64,000 bases of DNA from Agriotes lineatus (GCA_940337035.1 CALNHX010007708.1:1-64000), one strand, 5' to 3'. Positions 23,220 to 33,789 are shown, counted from the stretch's first letter. Numbers and translations are program-made. Notes: generated by a model from the letters alone, not told the origin.

Positions 23220-23624
23220 CTGTAATATAATTTATATTTTAGTAAATGCATTGAAATGTGAGAGGAACTGGAAAAAGGAGAGGGGAGGCTATGTTTTCGC
23301 AATGTGCTAGGAAGGCAGACCGTGTTGACATAGTTACACAGTTTTTCTTACCCTACTGCCCCTACTGGATTCACGTGGGAAGATCAATTTACCAGTAATG
23401 TATCTTGGCAAGAAAAATCCTGCTGCTGTTGCATTTCTAAAGGCCTGTAAAGACCATATTCGATGTAATAACAGTTACAGTTAACTACTTTCTTTTGTTC
23501 CAGTTTAGCTTGACCAAAAATTTTTTTAGGAGTATTGACTATGTTAATTAGGAGTCTATAGGCAATTATTTTTAAACCTTTTCCGCTTTATTCTTCTTGC
23601 ATAATGATAACAAGTGTGGTGATA
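23220..23624. other. No gene seen
   Basis: Non-coding DNA upstream of the host exon, probably intron. Confidence 0.4.
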
Positions 23625-24022
23625 TACCGGGTGTCCGTTCTCAAAATCGAACATAGGCGATTAACATTGTATTGAACGTTTTTGCCTTTTCCTGCTCGCC
23701 AATTCAACTTACAGGGAAAGTAATGGTATCAATAGAAAGATAAAATTATTACGCATCAAATGATACCAATAATAATATTCAAGATGTGGTTTTTATTTTA
23801 AAATACTAATTTAAAACTTGGGAATTTTTAAATATGCCATGCCTTGCTTTTCAAGTTCGATAGCATTTGTCAAAAAAATTGGTAATTAGTTGGTGTAAAT
23901 CAGGTATTTTCTGTCAACGTGTGTTAAACTTATCTACAGAAAAATGAATTATTTCAATGAAAAACGAATAAATGCACTAATGTTAATTGCCTATGTTCGA
24001 CTTTGAGAATGGACACCCGGTA
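23625..24022. mobile_element. 398-bp MITE, TACCGGGTGTCC ends, TA target duplication
   Basis: The left end TACCGGGTGTCCGTTCTCAA, continuing through GAACATAGGCG, is mirrored at the right end (TATGTTCGACTTTGAGAATG then GACACCCGGTA). TA is present on both sides (23623-23624 and 24023-24024), consistent with Tc1/mariner mobilisation. No coding capacity. Confidence 0.85.
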
Positions 24023-24078
24023 TAAATAAATAATGCAGGTTTATTTACAAATTTCTTAGTTAGCTGTGAGTAAGGACT

Positions 24079-26154
24079 TTATGTTGATATATGCACAGCG
24101 ACGCCTATAATTGGCCTAACGGCTGTTGGCTGAGTGCGAATTAAATAAATAAATAAATATATATATAAGCCGGTTTGGAACGTCTTACGACGTTGTCCGA
24201 CGCCTATTCTCCATCCTCTTCTGTCTTCGCAGTCTTCTGGTGTTAAGTTTCTATCGCTCATCGATTTATGTATCGTTTTTTGCCACTCCAACCGGGGTCT
24301 ACCTCTTCTCCGACGTCCAGTTGGTTGCCATTCTAAAACTTGTTTAGGTAGTCTTGTTTCCGGCATACGCTGTACGTGGCCATACCATGTTAACTGTTTG
24401 TTGTCTATGTCGGTTACTATATTTCCTTCAATCCCCATCTGTTGTTTTACTACATCGTTTCTAATGTGACTTGTTCTTGAAATACATAAAGATCTTCTAA
24501 TCGCATCCATTTCTACTGCTTCCAGTTTTGCTTTATATTTTTCCGTTATCCTCCAAGTTTCAGCGCCATACAGAAGAGTGCTTTTAACCATAGTTTCATA
24601 AATATTAAACTTTCTTCTCTTTGTTATTTCTTTACTCCAGAATATACTATTGAGACATGTAATAATTTTCCTTGCTTGTACAATTCGCTTTTCTATCTCT
24701 CTCGAATCAGTACCAGAATCATCGAATGTAACACCCAAATAGACGTAGTTCTGGCAGTTAGAGATTTCTTGCCCGTTTTCAAGATCTAATGTACTAGATT
24801 CCTTTCCTATGCATAAGTACTGTGTTTTTTCGACATTGACTGATAGCCCCCATTCTTCGTATTCTTCTATCAGTTTTCGCATCATGTATTGCATGTCATC
24901 TTTATCATTTGCTATAACAACCTGATCGTCGGCGAATTGTAAGGTGTACATGCAGTTGTTATTAAGTTCAATACCCATGCCATGAACCTTCCTCTTCCAC
25001 TTTTTCAGGGCTGCTGCTACGTATATTTTAAAAAGGGTTGGGGAGACGCAACACCCCTGTCTCAGTCCCTTGTTAACCAAAAACTTTTGCGTGGCGTATC
25101 TACCTATCTTTACTTGAGATTTTGAGTCTTTATATAGTTCTTTCAGAGCATGTATATATGTATGATTGATGTTTGAATGTTCTAATACTTCCCACAGTTT
25201 AGAAATGGGAACTGTATCGTATGCGTTTTGGAGGTCTACGAATGTAATGTGGGTTTCTATGTTTCTAGCGGTCCTCTTTTCTATGATTTGTTTCAGACAG
25301 AAGACATTGTCAGTGCATGATCTCCCAGCACGAAAACCGCTTTGTTCTTCTTCTTCGTTCTCTTTAATATCATTTTCAATCAGATCTCGTAATACCTTCC
25401 CATAAAGTCTACTCATTGTGCCAGTTACTGATATTCCCCTATAATTATTACACTTCTTTTTATCTCCTTTCTTGTAAATTGAAGAGATATATGCTACTTT
25501 CCATTGTTCCGGAACCGGATGTCCGTTTAAACATTGGTTGATTATATATGTTATCATTTCAAACAGTTTTTCTGTTCCATTCTTCAACATTTCGGCATAT
25601 ATCCCTTCTGGTCCACTAGCTTTACCGTTTTTCAGGCCCATAACAGCTCTTTTCACTGTATCTATCTGAATCTTCACTTCTTCCCCTTGTATGTGTATCC
25701 CTTGTATTGTAGATTCGTTAAGGTATTCTTGTCTTGTCTCCTGTAGCAGCTTCTTGTAGTGTTCATTCCATACTGCTGGTTTAATAGTTTGTATGTGGGC
25801 TCTATCTTTCCCCGGGTTTTTAAAATTTCCTATGAAACTCCATACTTCTGAGCATTTTCTTCCACCTATGTATGTACTTATTTCCTGGCACTTTTTGTCC
25901 CATACTCTGTTATTCTCTGCATTTATTGCCCTTCTGAGTTGTTTCTTGATTTCTTTATAAGCTTGTTGATCTTCCTCGTTTTTTGTGTTCAGCCACTTCA
26001 AGTAGTTCTGTCTTTTCTGTTGAACCAACATTTCAATTTCGTCGCTCCACCATACTTTTTTGCTTATTTTGTTTTTCTGTGTTCCGATTGCCTCTTTTGC
26101 TGATTCATGTAAGCTTGTAATAATGTTTTCATATATCTCTTGAGGTTTGTGCAT
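24079..26154 (-). pseudogene. LINE reverse transcriptase part of ORF2 (RTE-like)
   Basis: 691 codons without a stop. The order is an endonuclease-RT linker, GLKNGKASGPEGIYAEML (RT block 1), NNYRGISVTGTMSRLYGKVL, EEQSGFRAGRSCTDNVFCLK, FVDLQNAYDTVP with a catalytic D, GLRQGCCVSPTLF, the catalytic FADD box (about residue 405), and WYGHVQRMPETRLPKQVLEW plus GRRRRGRPRLEW of the C-terminal domain common in RTE-type insect LINEs. The first codons MHKPQE do not belong to the ancestral protein: a one-base frameshift at about 26140 separates this frame from the endonuclease frame, and the two overlap by 26 bases. The last 20 or so residues are translated repeat tail and flanking DNA. Confidence 0.85.
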
Positions 26155-26993
26155 TTATCAGTTTCTCGTCTAATCGTCGTTGATATAATTGTTTCGTACT
26201 TTCATTCACAAAGCTATCTAAGTTGTATTTGGGGAGTTCAATTGTTTCTAAATTATCGAATTTTTCAGCCTCTATATCTTTGTTGACTTTTTTGAAAGGG
26301 AATACCACTTTAGCCCTTACAAGATAGTGGTCGGATCCACACGTAACCCCTCGCAAAATTCGTACATCATTCCATTGCAATTCAGTTTTCTGTTCACTGA
26401 TGACATAGTCAATGATTGTTTTCAAATTACGTGTATTTTGGGTCCAGGTATACCGATGAATGTCTTTATGTTTGTAAAAGCCATTATTAATTCTTAGATT
26501 ATGAGTTTCGCATAAATGTATTAAACTTCGGCCATGGTCGTTGACTGTCTCTTCTCCAAACGGACCCACTACATTACTATTTTTTTCACGCCCAGTTCTA
26601 CTATTGAAATCCCCAAGCATGATCACTTCTCTGTTATTACCTATTCCTGTTAAAGTTTCGTCAATTTTTTCGAAGAACTCTTGTTTCGTAGCGATTCTTT
26701 CGTCATCCGACGGGGCGTAGGCAGCTATTACTGTGATATTATGTCCATGCAATTTAATATTCATTTTTAGAATGTTCTCGTCAATTGCTTCCCAGTCAGT
26801 GATGTTATGCTTGAGGTCTTTTCGTATAAGTAAAGATACTCCTCTGGCTGCTCTTCTTTCCTTAGGAACCCCAGTAAATATGTGGACATATTTTCCAATA
26901 GTGTTGGAACCACTTCCCTTTTTCTTAGTTTCTGTCAGCGCTATAATATCTATATCCAGTTCTTCCAGTTCCGATACGATGATGTCGATCTTT
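26129..26993 (-). pseudogene. LINE endonuclease domain (APE-type), interrupted after its first residues
   Basis: From just after the insertion the frame reads KIDIIVSELEELDIDIIALT with ETKKKGSGSN (catalytic E in ALTET), GVSLLIRKDL, VIAAYAPSDDE, VIMLGDFNSRTG (D and N of the metal site), IDYVISEQ and CGSDHYLVRAKV with the final SDH. All key residues of an APE-type nuclease are present. It stops at 26129 by the frameshift that separates it from the RT. The N-terminal codons (MKLATWNVQGIKQ) are found 2.5 kb away at 29540-29503. Removing the insertion with one copy of its 3-bp target duplication rejoins the two parts in frame. Confidence 0.85.
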
Positions 26994-27266
26994 TAGCCCA
27001 GACATATTAGGGTTTGACCTTGAAAAAAATAATGTAAATCTGAAAATTGGTAGAAATATTCTATTTAGTGTACTGAACAACATACCAAAAGTCCTAAGCG
27101 GTCCTATGTCGGCTTCATGATGAAAAAAGGCATAGGCGGGTATTTCGGGTTTATACAGGATATTATTATACATATCGTGTTTTGCCATCAATATATAACT
27201 TAATAGGTATATATATCTCACTATTCATGTATTTTATATCATACATGTATACAATAATAATAATAA

Positions 27267-27681
27267 CTAGCAACCAGTGAGACAAATGTCTCATTTAATA
27301 AAACAAAAAAAACCGTTTTTCAAATAGAACGCGTTTTCGAGAAATCACGTGATTTATCGAAAGCCGGAATTGTCACGTGATTGAAATTCGGTTTCTGACC
27401 TGACATGACCATTCCAAAAAAATAACTTTCATAACTTTTTTCTCTATCTCTTACGGTTTGGCTGCTGAAACAGCGTCCCGGACGGAGCAGCGTCCCGGAC
27501 GGACGGAAATCACGTGATTTCTCGAAAACCGGAAGTGTCACGTGACTGAAATTCGGTTCCTAACCTGACATGACCATTACAAACATATAACTTTTTCTCT
27601 ATCTCTTACGGTTTGGATGCTGAAACAGCGTCCCGGACACACAAAACAGCGTCCCAGACAAGCCTCTATTATATATATGGA
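27267..27681 (-). mobile_element. Non-autonomous Helitron, copy 1
   Basis: On the minus strand it starts TCCATATATATAATAGAGGC after an A and ends with a 7-bp-stem hairpin (TGAGACATTTGTCTCA) followed by CTGGTTGCTAG and then T, the A|TC...CTRR|T pattern of Helitrons. The body has two partial repeats of a unit with GGGACGCTGTTTCAGCAGCC, TCAGTCACGTGACACTTCCG and AAATCACGTGATTT. A second copy lies at 40863-41232 on the other strand. Confidence 0.75.
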
Positions 27682-27865
27682 TCTTTGTTCCACCAGAAGC
27701 TTATTTAGTGTTTGGAAAAAGGTCAAAAAAGGTAAAAGCAAAATTTAAAAAAATTTTACATACAATATATTTTTATTTTAGAATAAAACTCGAAAACTTA
27801 GTGTCCACAAAATGAGTAGAACCGGAACCTAAAACAAATTAAATCTTGTTTTCCTTTCTTTCGTT

Positions 27866-28520
27866 TTAAGTATAATATGCTTGCTTACTTACGTATATTT
27901 CGTCTTGATCATCGTCGACTTCAACTTCATTTACTGGAGTATCGTAACTGCAGCTTCGACCCCTGCAATTTATGCACATTATTGAACAAGCAAGGCCTGC
28001 AGTTCTACAGGAACACCGAGCCCCGCATTCAGATTTACACCCACAGGATACCATCTGCAACAGTTCACTTTTTTCTTGATAGCTTCATGTCGGAGAACTG
28101 CAACCGAATACTGCCTTCATCGCATGGTTGCCTAATTCCATTGCATTATGACAATTAATAGTTTGATCTCCAACAAACCCAGATGATAAAGACCGCAAGG
28201 AACTACATTCCTGCCTAGGAGAGCGGGTCGACAGCCAATTTATAAAAAGGTTCAAATATTTTGCATCCACTGATCTTCTTGAATCTCTAAGTTCAACGTG
28301 TTGTTTTGTTGAAGTTCTAGTAATACCAGTCAGTTCAACGGAACTACAAATTTTAAGACATCCACGAAAAGAGAGCACGAAATATGCTAGCTGACTATCA
28401 GATATACCACGGCCATGAGTGAGACCTCCCTGAACTTTTCAAAGGCGCATCAAAGACTGTTCGATCGCCATATCTGTTGAAAGTTTAGGTGCAGACAATG
28501 ACACATCTGAATCATAAAAC
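27866..28520 (-). pseudogene. Internally deleted Academ-type nuclease gene with Cys-rich finger
   Basis: The upstream part (about 28520-28100) reads TDMAIEQSLMRL, TGA, KVQGGLTHGRGISDSQLAYF, ELTGITRTSTKQHVELRDS and SSGFVGDQTINCHNAMELG, which follows the N-terminal block I know from insect XPG-like nuclease proteins of DNA transposons (SLK..GGLTRGRG, TSEQHVDL, STG..GD..INC..A). The whole nuclease core is missing. The downstream part (28090-27866) reads ELLQMVSCGCKSECGARCSC then RTAGLACSIMCINCRGRSC, a Cys-rich finger (C-x-C-x4-C-x3-C-x-C-x6-C-x3-C-x2-C) resembling CXC modules, and ends normally after an acidic tail. This is the piece missing from the relic at 1-660. Family is inferred from memory. 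Confidence 0.6.
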
Positions 28521-28614
28521 TGATTTTGTTTATAACCTTTTAAATAAATATTTGCCTACCACCACATACTTTCCTTCACTAAGTAGTTTATTACAGTAAA
28601 AACAAATGTTTTCC

Positions 28615-29019
28615 TAATAAGGTTGTGGAGATAGATAGCCAAAAAGTTTATTGTAGTAGGTATAAAAAATCTGATTGTCCCTTAAGGTCCAAACGTCATA
28701 CATGTGAAGGTTGATAAAATATTTTACGTTTCGCCACTTTAGATGGCTTCATCAGAAATTATTGACAAGTGATATAACAAAATGGCTTCCATAAAAGTTT
28801 ATAATAATTGATAACAAAATTTGCAATTATTATAAACTTTTATGGAAGCCATTTTGTTATATCACTTGTCAATAATTTCTGATGAAGCCATCTAAAGTGG
28901 CGAAACGTAAAATATTTTATCAACCTTCACATGTATGACGTTTGGACCTTAAGGGACAATCAGATTTTTTATACCTACTACAATAAACTTTTTGGCTATC
29001 TATCTCCACAACCTTATTA
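28615..29019. repeat. 405-bp near-perfect hairpin with a hammerhead-like motif in each arm
   Basis: Arms of about 190 bases are almost identical inverted copies, starting TAATAAGGTTGTGGAGATAG, with a loop of about 15 bases near 28817. Each arm carries CTGATGA, a GCCA/TGGC stem and GAAAC (right arm 28879-28906), the core of hammerhead ribozymes, with one extra A before the stem. It sits inside the Academ-like element. Confidence 0.8.
28871..28917 (+). ncRNA. Hammerhead-ribozyme-like motif (right arm of hairpin)
   Basis: CTGATGA at 28879-28885, stem II GCCA (28887-28890) with TGGC (28898-28901), GAAA at 28902-28905, then CGTA with a possible cleavage position after GTA and AAATATT, which could pair with AATAATTT before the core as stem I. 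An extra A between CTGATGA and stem II departs from the canonical core, so activity is uncertain. Mirrored in the left arm on the minus strand. Confidence 0.35.
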
Positions 29020-29502
29020 TTTCATCGAAGCAGCCAAATTTTCATTCACCTATTATACAAATGTTTTCCATTATTATCACCAATTTATATCAATAACATC
29101 ACAAAAAACCACGCGCGTATAAGTTACACAGTAATGCAAGTGCAGTCAGCTGTAGACACGCACTGATTTATAGTTTAGCCACGTTGTTACGCCCTTCGAT
29201 CATTCTGCGGTAAGCAGAATTTGTCAAAGAACATAATATATTTCAATTAAAAAAATATGAACTCAGTTGGTAATTACCATTACATCCATAGAGGTCAATG
29301 GCAAATTATATGCGTTATTATTAAGGAAAACACTTTTTTTTATTTTCTTTTGTCAAAAATTACATGAAGCCGGCATATTTCGCTTTAGGACTTTTGGTAT
29401 GTTGTTCAGCACACCAATATAAAATATTCCTACTGATTTTTAGATTAACATTATTTATTTCTATGTTTTGGTAAAATTTAATCTAATATGTCTGGGCTAT
29501 TT

Positions 29503-29540
29503 TGTTTGATACCTTGTACATTCCACGTTGCCAGTTTCAT
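29503..29540 (-). pseudogene. N-terminal codons of the LINE endonuclease
   Basis: An ATG at 29540 gives MKLATWNVQGIKQ, the conserved first strand of APE-type LINE endonucleases (ATWNV with the metal-binding N). It is cut by the right end of the Academ-like element and continues at 26993 as KIDIIVSELEEL. Confidence 0.8.
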
Positions 29541-29830
29541 TAACCGTTTCCTTTGCTGTGTCCGTCTGCTTAAAGATCCGTCCGAAGCTCCGAGGCTTTG
29601 TTTAGGCTTTTTGGTAATTTATCTCTTTTACGAGTACTGGAGAACCAGTCCAATGCCTCAACCCCCAACCTGGAGGACCGGGCCAGTTTTTGTTTCACGG
29701 TGAGTATTTTATTTCCTCACTACTCTCCGACTCTGCTGGCTTGCAGAGCCAGCGAGCTTCCCCCAATTCCCATGGGGACGCACCCGATGGAGGTAACTGG
29801 CAAATCCCCACACGGGTTTTATGTTGATAC
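29541..29830 (-). other. 5' region of the RTE-like LINE
   Basis: A GC-richer segment immediately upstream of the endonuclease ATG, with GGGGATTTGCCAGTTACCTC and GGGTTGAGGCATTGGACTGG on the minus strand. It probably holds the LINE 5' UTR and promoter. Stops in all frames. Confidence 0.4.
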
Positions 29831-31951
29831 GTTGGCAATTATTATTCAACAAACTTTAGAAACAGCGAAAGTGATACATACCAAGTTTGCTGCAATGAGG
29901 AATAAGGATTATTTATTAGCATGAAAAAAAGGAAAAAAAAACTAGGAGCCTCGATTGTGGCGCTACACGCATATGGTAAATCGCCAAGGACAATGGTTGA
30001 TCAGTATAAAATGTTTGAGTGGCCTACTGTACGAACTGTTACTTGACAAACGGAGTTAAAAAATAAGCGACAGACAGGACTCCGAAAAATAACAGAAGTT
30101 TCAAAACAAGTTGAAGATACCAGTTCAAAACGAAACCTACGTCTTGCTGCTGACGGCAGAAGGACGAAATTTATTCAATGTTGAAAAAATATATTCCAAA
30201 AAGAAAGTGTTTAAACGCTGCAGGATTGTACTGGAGAATAGCAATGAGAAAGTAATTGCTAATTTTAAAAATAAGAAACTAAGACTCGATAGGGCCAAGC
30301 CATGTGCAAATTAAACTGTACCAGAATGGAAGAAGTTACAGTTGAACCTGAATTATCCGGGAGCGCATTAACCGTGGGGCGGTTTAACCGTGCCCTGAAA
30401 GATTCAATTATTCGGGAACCAATTATCGATGCGATTGAAATGTATAACATTTTTAGACGGGAATTTGATGTCTACTGTTTATTTAAGCACCGTGGTTATA
30501 ATACGAATATAAAAACGAACCCTACTTCGTAAGCTACATATTCAATACCAAGATAAAACGGACCAATTCGTGCCACCTGTATTTATATAGTTCATATCTT
30601 TTTCTTATATACACTATTAGTAATACAGCTTAACCGCATGTGTTATAATGTCTTAACCAAGTAGCACGTAGTATAAGAAGTGGCGCTGTATTACGCGGCC
30701 ACGCATTATGAGTATACCCGAGTTCGCAGAGTGTAGAAGAATTGCAAGACAGCGGATTTAAAATTAGAACGATGCGAGGGTGTGGAATTGAGCGCAGAAA
30801 GTAGTCGAAAAACGACCCGCTAGCTGCTCACAGGTCGCGTCCTAGAAATTCCAGGGACGCGACGCCTGATTTAAAAAGGGTCTGTGGAGGTTTGTGTTTT
30901 CAAGCAGCCGACGCTGTTGCATCTCTAGCCTCCTCATTTGACACCGCTCCAAGTTGCAATTTTGACCTCAAGGAGGCACACAGCGCTGTTCCCGGTTATT
31001 TGCCGGAAATCTTAAAACAAGGTTAGTTCCTACTTGAAATCCTGATACGAAATAAGGAAGCGGTTACAACATTTTTGGAAATTGTTTTAATGAATAATAG
31101 CGAGATCGTGGGCAGTGTGTTTGCGGTCCAGATAACGGAGAAGCACCTGCAACCAGTAGGCAGTTATCGCGTCATTTGCTGACTCGGCGTTCATAGTTTA
31201 GCGCTCCCAGCATCAGCGCATTTATAGAATGGACAACTTCGCCTAGTTTATTTGTGCCATTGTTCCATTACATTTCGTGGTATTTGACTTTGCATTGATA
31301 GCTGAACTTTAACGATCTATTTAAGAAATTTTCATAGATGTAGCACGCCACCGTTTTATTGTGTATTTTTGATATGTATTTTGTTGTGTTTCTATTTTTC
31401 TTACATATTATATATGTGTTTATGTAAACTGTTGGGTTTTTCTTGCTGATAGTATTTGAATGTGTAAGTACAACATTCCAGGTGACAACGACCAATCCCA
31501 AACAATATTAACTTTCCCTTAGTTGCACTGACGATAGTAATATAGTCTCATACCTCACCGACTGAATAAGCTAGCGACCCAGGGCAATATAAAGTAATAG
31601 TACAGTAGAGTGTAGGGTACCGTTACAAAGATTATTTAAGGCATGCATTTCGTATTTCGTAGAAAAGCAGTTTTGTTCTCATGATTGTAGGTATAATTTA
31701 ATACTTTCAAAATATTGTGAAAATAATTTGGTTCTTTTTGGACTACGATAATTAGCGCATAGGATTTTCCACATGAATCCAAAGGAAAAACCTATAGAGG
31801 TTGAATAAGCAACTTAACAAAAAATTGCAATAATCAGGCAGGTTTATTTTTTATTGTATTGTAACATGTCTTTATGCATTATTTATAGCTTAATTTTTAA
31901 TTCTCTGTGAAAACGTTGGTCCCAACTAACCTCGATAATCCATGTTCTACC
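29831..31951. other. No firm gene; GC-richer open segment at 30818-31020
   Basis: Short frames at 30111-30314 and 30302-30532 have no recognisable family. At 30818-31020 (plus) there is an unusually GC-rich frame of 68 codons without ATG (…GGLCFQAADAVASLASSFDT, FDLKEAHSAVPGYLPEILKQ) ending at CAAG|GTTAGT, and beyond one TAG the same frame stays open to about 31180. It could be an exon or a decayed gene. Confidence 0.3.
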
Positions 31952-32250
31952 TTTACAGATGAAAGTAAATTTATGGTATTTGGTTCACGGCGAAGATTGT
32001 TTGATCGGGGTGCTTTGGTGGCTAGTGTTGGAGATATTGTATGTATTAATGAAATTAGGAGTACAAAAAATACAAATAAATATTAGAAAAGCATGTCATA
32101 ACAGCTTGCATTGACATTATTGGAGAGGGATTCATTTTGTAACAGGATAATGATTCCAACATACTTATGTCAAATCTGCGTAGGAGAGTTTTAGACAAAA
32201 ACCAACGTTATGATTTGACCACATCATGAATTTGAATCCCATAAAGCCAA
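31952..32250 (+). pseudogene. Tc1-type transposase relic
   Basis: Frameshifted but readable: FTDESKFMVFGS contains the first catalytic D; a later frame gives ILEKHVITACIDIIGEGFIL, stop, QDNDSN with the second D, and LRRRVLDKNQRYDL; a third frame gives NLNPIKPI, matching the (P)DLNPIE block around the third catalytic residue. These are the three landmarks of Tc1 transposases in the right order. At least two frameshifts and several stops make it inactive. No terminal repeats were located. Confidence 0.7.
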
Positions 32251-33220
32251 TACTATATGAAAGGTTAAGTAAAGCACTATCTATTCAGCTATCGACGAGT
32301 GCAACTAACTTCTGCGCATTCTAGAAGAATGACAAAATAACGACCACATATCTCGAGAAAGCGATTCACAGAATGTTTCGTCTGTGTAAAACAGTCATCA
32401 AACAGCAAGGTGATCTCTGTAACGAGAATTCTCGTAACATGGGTGCTATAAATTATTTTTGTAGGTATTTATTGCTTGTATCTTTGTTTAAAAAATGTAA
32501 TTGACAATTTAATGCATACACTAAAAATCCATTAAGCCGCAATTTTTTTGTCACTATGACAGCGGGAAAAGTTTGCCTTAACTTTTCCAGCGACAAAACG
32601 GAACCTAACTTTTAAAACGTTAAATAAATAAAATAATTTTTGCCTTGTTTGTTAACATAGTAACTTCTAAATTACCTAATATGTAAATTAAATATGTATT
32701 CATTAAATTGTCGTACCGAATTATACTCAAGCTTTTTTTTTATTGAAGAAAACTTAACATTTATAGTTCGAGTTTCCTTGCCTTTAGCCAATTCAACTCA
32801 AAAAACTGCCAGAAAAAATTACTCGTCCTTCGGACTCGTAATTTTTTCAGAGACAGTTTTTTTTTCGTTAAATTTCCAAGCAACAAAATTCTCATTAAAA
32901 TGTCAAGTTTACTTCGACAAAAAAAGCTCTCGTGTAATTATCAGTGAAAACCAAATAAGTTTTTATTAATAATATATGTTTTATAATGTTTGAAGCTTTC
33001 ACGGGTACTCGAATTGTCAATGTCAGAATTAAATCTCGGCTTAGACCGCGTCGTCTTTGTAGATAAACACAAAAATTTTTTTGGCTTAATGTGACCAACA
33101 TCTTGTGAACTCAAGCAAGGGTTTGCGTGAAGGATATGTTCTTTGATGGCTCGTGAACTCTTACACGCCACCTATGATTTGGTCCATGTTATTACAGTCT
33201 TTTTACTGTTTGACCCACAT
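32251..33220. repeat. Non-coding stretch with small hairpin repeats
   Basis: No gene. Hairpins at about 32543-32594 (GACAGCGGGAAAAGTT with AACTTTTCCAGCGAC) and 32796-32866 (AAAACTGCC and AAATTACTCGTCCTTCGGAC with complements) look like small MITE fragments. Confidence 0.45.
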
Positions 33221-33227
33221 AGACTAA

Positions 33228-33570
33228 CATTTCGTAAGATATTGAAGCTTGCATCATCAGAGTCAAAGTTGCTCTAATAGCTGAAAGACGGCGTGGAGGT
33301 ATTCATACTCCTCTGTGCCAGCCGTGCAGAACGGCGTATCATTGATTGTTTGTTCAAGTCCAATGCGCTTTGAGTCAGCGGCGCGTGATCGGCTGACGAT
33401 CGGTGGTTTTGATGTTTTAGACCGTGAATCACAGGAGTCCAAATTTTACTAAGTGTAAAACCATCGTCTCAGTTTATATAATTTCTATGTCTATCTAGCT
33501 TTATGGCCTCACGTATCATTCGTGGTGTAGCGTAGCGATGATGAATGGCCTGAAAACTTCTGTCGTGCAA
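33228..33570 (-). pseudogene. Penelope-like element: C-terminal codons and hammerhead-like motif
   Basis: Minus-strand frame RYATPRMIREAIKLDRHRN, YIN, stop, DDGFTLSKIWTPVIHG corresponds to the REAIEI.KH..N.NRE.G..LS..W.P block that follows the GIY-YIG domain in Penelope-like elements. It continues as a Ser/Arg-rich tail and then into CTGATGATGCAAGC...CTTACGAAATG at 33260-33228, another hammerhead-like core (CTGATGA, 5-bp stem, CGAAA). In Penelope elements such ribozymes lie in the terminal repeat just after the coding region, which fits. Confidence 0.65.
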
Positions 33571-33601
33571 TAGAAGGCCATAACCAAAAATGTGACACTA
33601 A

Positions 33602-33789
33602 GGGCCGGTTGCAGAAAGCAATGTTAAGTCTGGTGTTAGCTAACGCGACGTCAAAGTGAACAAAAACGAATCAAATCTCAAATCTTTATGGTAACTAATA
33701 CATTAGTAAACAAAATTTGATGCGATTTTGTTCACTTTGACGCGATGTTAGCTAACACCAGACTTAACATTGCTTTCTGCAACCGGCCC
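33602..33789. mobile_element. PIF/Harbinger-type MITE, 188 bp
   Basis: Inverted ends start GGGCCGGTTGCAGAAAGCAA and are followed by TGTTAAGTCTGGTGTTAGCT on both sides. TAA flanks each end (33599-33601, 33790-33792). GGGCC-type ends with a TAA/TWA duplication are the mark of PIF/Harbinger. Arms of about 65 bases are nearly perfect. Confidence 0.85.

Larger units (their letters stand above)
26994..29499 (-). mobile_element. Academ-like DNA transposon inserted in the LINE
   Basis: Terminal inverted repeats of about 125 bases start TAGCCCAGACATATTAG and are matched at the right end (CTAATATGTCTGGGCTA, 29483-29499); they share CATACCAAAAGTCCTAA and GTTGTTCAG further in. A TTT flanks each side, and excision leaving one TTT restores the LINE endonuclease frame. 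The interior carries, on the minus strand, relics of a protein with an XPG-like nuclease layout and a C-terminal Cys-rich finger. A 3-4 bp duplication together with XPG nuclease and Cys8 finger is what I recall for the Academ superfamily. The copy is non-autonomous: the nuclease core is deleted, and a Helitron (27267-27681) and a hairpin (28615-29019) lie within. Confidence 0.65.
24137..29830 (-). mobile_element. RTE-like LINE, split by an Academ-like insertion
   Basis: Read on the minus strand: a GC-richer 5' region (about 29830-29541), the start of the endonuclease (29540-29503), a 2.5-kb insertion (26994-29499), the rest of the endonuclease (26993-26129), the reverse transcriptase (26154-24140) and a short ATTT/TATA repeat tail (24166-24141), the type of tail usual for RTE-clade LINEs. 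The tail follows the last conserved codons directly, so the 3' UTR is minimal. The 5' limit is uncertain. Confidence 0.75.

Noticed and set aside
30302..30532. 76-codon plus-strand frame starting MCKLNC
   Set aside because: No recognisable motif, no splice context and no codon bias; kept only as part of an unassigned stretch.
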